Under the pieces are notes generated by a model. That model made no database searches. It saw only the letters and a program-made list of their open reading frames with translations, and was not told the DNA's origin. A program made the position numbers and the translations under genes. Positions 5,101 through 7,636 of a stretch of DNA of 7,636 nt are shown piece after piece. How positions within the stretch are numbered: position 1 is the stretch's first letter; every line of letters begins with the position of its first letter. Source of the stretch: Thermoplasmatota archaeon (GTDB lineage: Archaea > Thermoplasmatota > Penumbrarchaeia > Penumbrarchaeales > Penumbrarchaeaceae); assembly GCA_016929175.1 (NCBI GenBank), contig JAFGJI010000131.1, forward strand, positions 1 through 7,636, read 5' to 3'.

Positions 5101-7636
5101 GGGCTTGTAGACATCATCCCCGGTATAAAGGGAGCCGTGAATGCTGCCTTCTCTATTGTAATAGCTCTTTACTGTCAGCGCCGGCTCCTCGAGGGAGAGG
5201 TCCCATGTATCGCTGTCAAGGGTGTCAGACGCGCCCTCTATGTAGTATTCCAGGGACCCCACTATCGCTTCCAGGGGTTTGGCCTTCCATGCCAGAGAAC
5301 CGTTGTTGTCGTTGTTGGCAAGGAGAAGGCTGTCAATGCTCCTGACATCCATTGAGCTTTCAACGCTCATGGCGGAATTGAAGCTGTCAACTGTGTTACC
5401 GAAACGGTCTATCAGGTCCATGTTGACAGCGTTCCCCGGAACCGTCCTGTCGATGGAAACCGCGAGCGTGATCCACTCCCCGATATTGAAGCCCTCATCG
5501 TAGGGCATGGCAAAGAAAGCGCTCTTCCATCCGGTGGAATGCTGAAGCGCGATCTCGATCTCCACCTCCCCGTTCTCTTCCCTATCGTTCCAGAGCCTCA
5601 TGGAAAAGAAGGTCTCGTTGAGGGTGTCAACGTCCCAGAAGGAGGCCATCTGGGCGTAATCGTTCTTGCCCGGGAGGTCCATTATCTTGAGGTTCAAGGT
5701 GATGTCCAGACCCTGGGCCATCTGGGCCGGGGAGGGGTCTATTTCAACGGGAAGGTCGGCCAGTCCGTTGATGAAGAACGGGAGATACCTGGACTGGACC
5801 GAACCCCTCGGGCCCTGGTTCTGGACCCAGAAAGCGTTGTTCGGCTTCCTTGATTTGGGGAAATCCTCTATGAAGTTCCCCACCGATGAGCTGTCTTCCG
5901 GCTTGTCGTTGTACTCATTGAAATGCATCAAAAGGACCGTGTCCTTGCCGCCCTGGTATTCATCGATATACTTCTCCGGGAGCGGCAGCAGCGATCCATG
6001 GGTGTTGATGAGGGCATAGTCCTCCGCATCGCTTTCCATGAGCTCCATGAACTCGGAAAGGTCCGTTATATCCTTCCAGGTGTAGGAGATCGCATATTCC
6101 TCTGCAACGTCCCTGAGCTTCCGCTTGATGACATCAAGCTGGGCATCGGTGACCTCCCTCTGGATGTCGTCTATCTTCAGGGCCGCGAAATTGATGTGCC
6201 CTCCCGGTCTGACCCTGTCGGTGGGAAGCACCTCGACATCCTTTATCCGTCTGTAGGATACCAGAAACGCCGTGGAATACATCTCCACGGGTTCGTCCCC
6301 GAACCTGAATATCAGCTGGTCCTGATGGTAGATGCCTGCCACAAGTACATGTCTTCCCTCCTCGAAACCCAGGTCTTTCGGGACCTCGAAGACGAGCTGC
6401 CCTGAAACGTTCTTTGCCTCGAGGTTGACGGGAGTGTTGGCAATCGGATATTCGTTCCCGAGGGAGTCGTAGCAAACGACCCTGACCCTTACGGGTACAT
6501 CTCTCTCCAGGTCGTTCACGATGACGAAGGACCCGTTGATGAGGTCGTTCTCCTTGTCGAGGAGCAGCGCCTTCTTGTCCATACGGAAGTTCATTATGAA
6601 GATCTTCGGGTCGAGGTATCTTGCCCCGAGTGCGATGGTGTCGGAATTGTACCTGTCCACCTGTATCATCTTACCGGTCTCGAGGGGGAATCTCTGTGAA
6701 TACTTGTACACCTGGGAAGCGTTCACTCCGGCGTTCGCGATGCATCCGATCTTGACCTCGAGCTTCTCGTCAGGGGTGAAGAGATGCCTCGTTGAGAAAT
6801 CCACCTGACAGGTGTCGATGTACTCCTTGTTGTCGAAGGCAAGGAGATATTCCTTCATCTCCCCGGATATCATGACCCGACCCCTTCCTATCACCTTGTT
6901 GGTCCCGAGGTCCATGATGGAGACATCTATCGGCACCTGTCCCGGGTTCGGGTTCATGGCATTGAAGTAGATGCCGTCAATGACCCGGCCCCCTGTCTCG
7001 AAGACCTGGGACACGACCGTGAACCGGGATGTGAGGTCTAAAGATTCGGTCTCGTACCTTGTCTCTACGGTCATGGCGGAGGTGACATCCAGCGGTTCGG
7101 TTATGTTGATCCTGCTCTTGGCGAAGTCGCCTATGGCCTCATCTATCAGCTTTGTCTCCTCCGTTTCCTGGGCGTTCGAGATCAACGGAGCGAATGCTGT
7201 AACGAGAAGAAGCATCACGAAGAATATTGCCATCTCTTCGCTCAGGTCCCCCTCCTTCATCGAGCCGACCCTCTTCACGATGAAGATGGCCCCGATGAGT
7301 ATTATGACGAGTATCACACTTATCAGGACGATTATCAGGAAGGCGCTCCCTTCCTTGTCCACGGTGTCATCATCGGTTGCATCATCATCTGTCGTGTCAT
7401 CGTCGGTTGTATCATCATCTGTCGTGTCATCATCTGTCGTGTCATCGTCCGAGGGCACATCGCTCCCATCGGTGGGGTTCGTTCCGGAGATGAACTCCTG
7501 CAGATTGGTCCACCCGTCCTGGTCAAGGTCGCCAGCAGCGTCGGCTGGATCTGTCTTGTTGAGCCCGTACAGGTCCTCCCAGTCATCTGGCATCCCGTCC
7601 CCGTCGGTATCGAATACATCATCATCATCCGCGATA
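1267..7636 (-). CDS. Giant multidomain surface protein (TSP3 / TM / split alpha-beta + LamG / CARDB / jelly-roll), 5' partial
   Basis: The frame is open from the right edge to a TAA at 1267-1269, with 14 residues upstream of the Met at 7593, so the true start is outside the window. Numbering from that Met (2,108 residues), the order is: calcium-binding TSP3-like repeat (to 45), DDDTT spacer (49-78), membrane helix (84-106), signal-peptide-like segment (121-141), two beta-sandwiches (145-440), first half of a GATase-like domain (455-545), two LamG-like domains (551-795, 801-998), second half (1000-1150), Ig/CARDB-like domains (1155-1382), jelly-roll-like domains (1384-1795), and an unrecognised aromatic beta region (1800-2108). 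About 18 N-x-S/T sequons are spread through it. There is no C-terminal anchor or sorting signal. The likely role is surface adhesion or glycan binding. The N-terminal 111 residues look like the tail of a separate protein, so this may be a natural fusion, or two genes merged by mutation or sequence error. Confidence 0.85.
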   Translation of the reverse strand, partial: IADDDDVFDTDGDGMPDDWEDLYGLNKTDPADAAGDLDQDGWTNLQEFISGTNPTDGSDVPSDDDTTDDDTTDDDTTDDDTTDDDATDDDTVDKEGSAFLIIVLISVILVIILIGAIFIVKRVGSMKEGDLSEEMAIFFVMLLLVTAFAPLISNAQETEETKLIDEAIGDFAKSRINITEPLDVTSAMTVETRYETESLDLTSRFTVVSQVFETGGRVIDGIYFNAMNPNPGQVPIDVSIMDLGTNKVIGRGRVMISGEMKEYLLAFDNKEYIDTCQVDFSTRHLFTPDEKLEVKIGCIANAGVNASQVYKYSQRFPLETGKMIQVDRYNSDTIALGARYLDPKIFIMNFRMDKKALLLDKENDLINGSFVIVNDLERDVPVRVRVVCYDSLGNEYPIANTPVNLEAKNVSGQLVFEVPKDLGFEEGRHVLVAGIYHQDQLIFRFGDEPVEMYSTAFLVSYRRIKDVEVLPTDRVRPGGHINFAALKIDDIQREVTDAQLDVIKRKLRDVAEEYAISYTWKDITDLSEFMELMESDAEDYALINTHGSLLPLPEKYIDEYQGGKDTVLLMHFNEYNDKPEDSSSVGNFIEDFPKSRKPNNAFWVQNQGPRGSVQSRYLPFFINGLADLPVEIDPSPAQMAQGLDITLNLKIMDLPGKNDYAQMASFWDVDTLNETFFSMRLWNDREENGEVEIEIALQHSTGWKSAFFAMPYDEGFNIGEWITLAVSIDRTVPGNAVNMDLIDRFGNTVDSFNSAMSVESSMDVRSIDSLLLANNDNNGSLAWKAKPLEAIVGSLEYYIEGASDTLDSDTWDLSLEEPALTVKSYYNREGSIHGSLYTGDDVYKPQFLTSYRFQGDKWLEVRGNRKQELQEFTLEFLVRIDRNPEDNEIWTLVSRGLEDNFTGFRMEIEGDGANSNIIRYSIGNGDRFFELEYGEVGLSALTPGEWHKVCALYDGSTMALQIDGQEVGVIEADTNVVYDQSPIYIAGYPGSRKFTGMIDELILSKGVDNTNHNIEYQLWLAQISTWISSSNSVWVNPSGYPMGYIGIKEVLPIFYGETLFKQLLAPLTHTPGEFLNSGTDAQRTPQGVSLDDEFVSLDLPEKFEYDLACSASREGAIISLYYDMQKDLIPAGAVKFGEGAFAFSTYFSADITLALSMLRSPNDYLLNILNHEHYKGEDIIVATHVVNPSDDIETYFVNLTVTDPFGREYLAHSKNVTVLPGREAEVHLLFQPKKSTYPKGTYRMVLSVERESDSMTLDIWGDDLDESLDLVVNLIDDVELEILDHSTEISHNGTLKVPVRLLNHGALPTYMNVEMSILSPSGGVFDVALEERVMVASHKSTVVELEWDPAKAVEDQIRENLVTDIPFGDYKVLVAMYDAESVLYKTSIINARVKESEKIIFFADDMEHMKDAVKESNGWSIEPQRPPVPGYLCRSMNSTDLEDGDHISQFHLMINDNTGYNDLVANVSVWFGDEIVGYRNIYRHDFANPNSFQFFNVEFSSKGRRNQALSFRTYWYANCYLKQDRVEVIPFEDTGRLENMEMRTKPVDFEYSSFSILAETQITAYLMKEGDHYVSAELFYEVGDQKGSFDIPKTDQCYSFTLYHYPKDTIWIRTAGLGGGKNLRISVVRTTETFIIQKKGRKLIDVEHGYTNDVVDITITESTSDLRIKDTLTLEDLSVYNYTSGVSAGFDDEFSRPYVQFNNSEDWAEFEVDIPQSKAQRLTIEAFEPEDREVVLKCTIQTGKAELEVTFAFIGMSGMWVQNSTNVELASGHYSFRVSQQRDGYHARMYPEIFVTPLPVFDHGESANPKVKEAGNSIEVCILGLGFNIDLSFIPKIPDIPIPGLEVPKLNIGDTLQLKVVHQNYTDAEKLEVGKSYYLMIRLEYTHESKGNSKQVNETHSSGLKYNWKKMNDRPGIESITFIVGVQLGFVYEEHSSGLRYPAVNSFGIYELGVKIKIRLKAWSNPGTFILDIVTGGSGSLTPGVSELFNVVFGALRAIGFDIGAGLYLMIEATLIFKPYFKLIFDIYPLGEMWARIKLDFWFFTFTIIDLRISLVLPIGIQVIADSGYRPWRVSIGFWIQIGGKLVLFEIGIFDGSIRIELFTFYISKGTPRTRSDMLPAG
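2209..3444 (-). other. Jelly-roll / carbohydrate-binding-like region
   Basis: Residues 1384-1516 resemble a jelly-roll module, with paired strands around FQFFNVEFSSKGRRNQALSF and a final RTYWYANCYLKQDRVEVIP typical of CBM-like or galactose-binding-like folds. Residues 1525-1795 hold two further similar-looking units: SILAETQITAYLMKEGDHYV to ISVVRTTETF, and EDWAEFEVDIPQSKAQRLTI to HYSFRVSQQRDGYHARMYP. Family assignment is uncertain and no ligand can be named. Confidence 0.45.
3448..4131 (-). other. Ig-like and CARDB-like domains
   Basis: Residues 1155-1242 (IIVATHVVNPSDDIETYFVN, then VTVLPGREAEVHLLFQP, then PKGTYRMVLSVE) and 1255-1382 (GTLKVPVRLLNHGALPTYMN, then STVVELEWDP, then FGDYKVLVAMYD) follow the CARDB/Ig pattern. 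That pattern is an N-H/N-P turn after strand B, a late 'x-V-x-L-x-W' strand, and a G-x-Y-x-V strand. They probably act as stalk or spacer modules. Confidence 0.6.
4144..4596 (-). other. Second half of the putative GATase-like domain
   Basis: Residues 1000-1150 return to alpha/beta character directly after the LamG pair. A helix (YQLWLAQISTWISSS) leads to SVWVNPSGYPMGYIG (GYP at 1025-1027), and later KFGEGAFAFSTYFSADI precedes a helix ending LLNIL. Helix, small-residue turn, strand, GYP and a later G-x-G-x-F strand are what should follow the HG strand at 532 in one Rossmann-like domain. The match is by pattern only. Confidence 0.4.
4600..5193 (-). other. LamG/concanavalin-like domain 2
   Basis: Residues 801-998 show the clearest family match in the protein. 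They include GDKWLEVRGN, FTLEFLVRIDRNPEDNE, GEWHKVCALYDGSTMALQID (930-949) with the family's W-H-x-V and L-x-I-D-G pattern, and IYIAGYPGSRKFTGMIDELI, whose GxIDE is the usual last strand. It is a probable carbohydrate- or protein-binding module. Confidence 0.8.
5209..5943 (-). other. LamG/concanavalin-like domain 1
   Basis: Residues 551-795 open with DTVLLMHFNE and then DSSSVGN, the normal first strand and following loop of LamG-like jelly rolls. They continue with strands such as ITLNLKIMDL, the GEWITLAVSIDRT strand (G705-E706-W707), and VGSLEYYIEGAS near the end. These folds usually bind sugars or mediate protein contacts. Confidence 0.65.
5959..6231 (-). other. First half of a putative GATase-like alpha/beta domain
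   Basis: Residues 455-545 change from beta-sandwich to alpha/beta character. A charged helix (TDAQLDVIKRKLRDVAEEY) leads to a strand, then DLSEFMELMES, then DYALINTHGSLLPLP with H532-G533. A hydrophobic strand ending in HG followed by P-x-P recalls class I glutamine-amidotransferase-like domains in extracellular archaeal proteins. No catalytic Cys is visible, so activity is doubtful. The rest of such a domain seems to resume after residue 1000. Confidence 0.4.
6259..7161 (-). other. Two N-terminal beta-sandwich domains
   Basis: Residues 145-335 have alternating hydrophobic strands (DGIYFNAMNPNPGQVPIDVSI, VIGRGRVMISGEMKEYL) resembling a jelly-roll sandwich. Residues 345-440 form an Ig-like unit with NGSFVIVNDLERDVPVRVRV, then GQLVFEVPKDLGF, then GRHVLVAGIYHQD. 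I do not recognise a specific family; the fold call rests on strand periodicity only. Confidence 0.45.
7168..7344 (-). other. Membrane helix, KR loop and signal-peptide-like segment (probable fusion junction)
   Basis: Residues 84-106 are a continuous hydrophobic helix ending FIVKRVGS, the usual layout of a C-terminal stop-transfer anchor with basic residues inside. Only 14 residues separate it from a second hydrophobic run (121-138) ending LISNA-Q, a plausible signal-peptidase site after A141. An ATG at 7258-7260 begins MKEGDLSEE just ahead of that run and has GAGGG 8 bases upstream, so independent initiation is possible. Against a stand-alone signal peptide, the MKEGDLSEE n-region is acidic. 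As a single protein this would be a two-helix hairpin. Confidence 0.7.
7360..7449 (-). repeat. Six tandem 15-bp units encoding DDDTT
   Basis: Six 15-base units encode DDDTT four times, then DDDAT and DDDTV. The codons vary (GAC/GAT; ACGACA or ACAACC), and units with the same spelling recur, for example GATGATGACACGACA and GACGATGACACGACA. The tract probably forms an extended, acidic, Thr-rich and possibly O-glycosylated spacer between the calcium-binding repeat and the membrane helix. Copy number could vary by slippage or recombination. Confidence 0.9.
7459..7636 (-). other. Thrombospondin type 3-like calcium-binding repeat
   Basis: Encoded residues include DTDGDGMPDDWEDLYGLN, then DLDQDGWTNLQEF and SGTNPTDGSD. 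These are the D-x-D-x-D-G loops, W/E spacing and GTNPT ending of thrombospondin-3/EF-hand-like repeats that bind calcium in archaeal and bacterial surface proteins. In such proteins they commonly sit just before a membrane-proximal spacer and a C-terminal anchor, as they do here. The frame is open to the window edge, so more repeats may lie upstream. Confidence 0.85.

Noticed and set aside
5923..6405. Plus-strand open frame of 160 codons
   Set aside because: Antisense shadow of the alpha/beta domain region; low-information composition.
7591..7593. ATG at 7593 as the true start of the giant gene
   Set aside because: This Met lies inside a calcium-binding DGDGM motif and the frame continues upstream with DDDDVFDTDGDG to the window edge, so it is internal.
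1267..7593. Many CTCGAG palindromes across the giant gene
   Set aside because: They are explained by frequent CTC (Leu) and GAG (Glu) codons and show no regular spacing.

Overview
The window looks archaeal, most likely from a euryarchaeon of the Thermoplasmatota type, although the phylum is a guess. AGG arginine and ATA isoleucine codons are frequent. The one intergenic gap carries AT-rich TATA/BRE-like elements instead of bacterial -35/-10 boxes. Every encoded protein looks exported or membrane-anchored and rich in beta structure. No rRNA, tRNA, CRISPR array, insertion sequence or phage gene was seen.

Layout, left to right. (1) Positions 1-289, minus strand: the N-terminus of a secreted right-handed beta-helix (NosD/pectate-lyase-like) protein that runs off the left edge. 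(2) Positions 290-392: a short divergent promoter region. (3) Positions 393-1259, plus strand: a complete 288-residue protein with one N-terminal membrane anchor and two Ig-like domains of DUF4352 type. (4) Positions 1267-7636, minus strand: one open frame of more than 2,100 codons that enters from the right edge and stops 7 bases from the end of gene 3. It fills 83% of the window and encodes a giant multidomain surface protein.

Read from its N-terminus, the giant protein has a calcium-binding thrombospondin-3-like repeat, a six-unit DDDTT spacer, a membrane helix, and a short KR-containing loop. A second hydrophobic segment follows that looks like a signal peptide. After this come two beta-sandwich domains, the first half of a probable GATase-like alpha/beta domain, two LamG/concanavalin-like domains, and the second half of the GATase-like domain. 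The protein continues with Ig/CARDB-like domains, jelly-roll (carbohydrate-binding-like) domains, and an aromatic, amphipathic C-terminal beta region of about 300 residues that I do not recognise.

Two features deserve most attention. First, the junction near 7261 reads like the C-terminus of one surface protein joined to the N-terminus of another, and single-base differences there would split the frame cleanly. Second, the LamG pair appears to be inserted inside the alpha/beta domain. Together the genes suggest a cell-surface adhesion or glycan-binding locus. No enzyme activity can be assigned with confidence.
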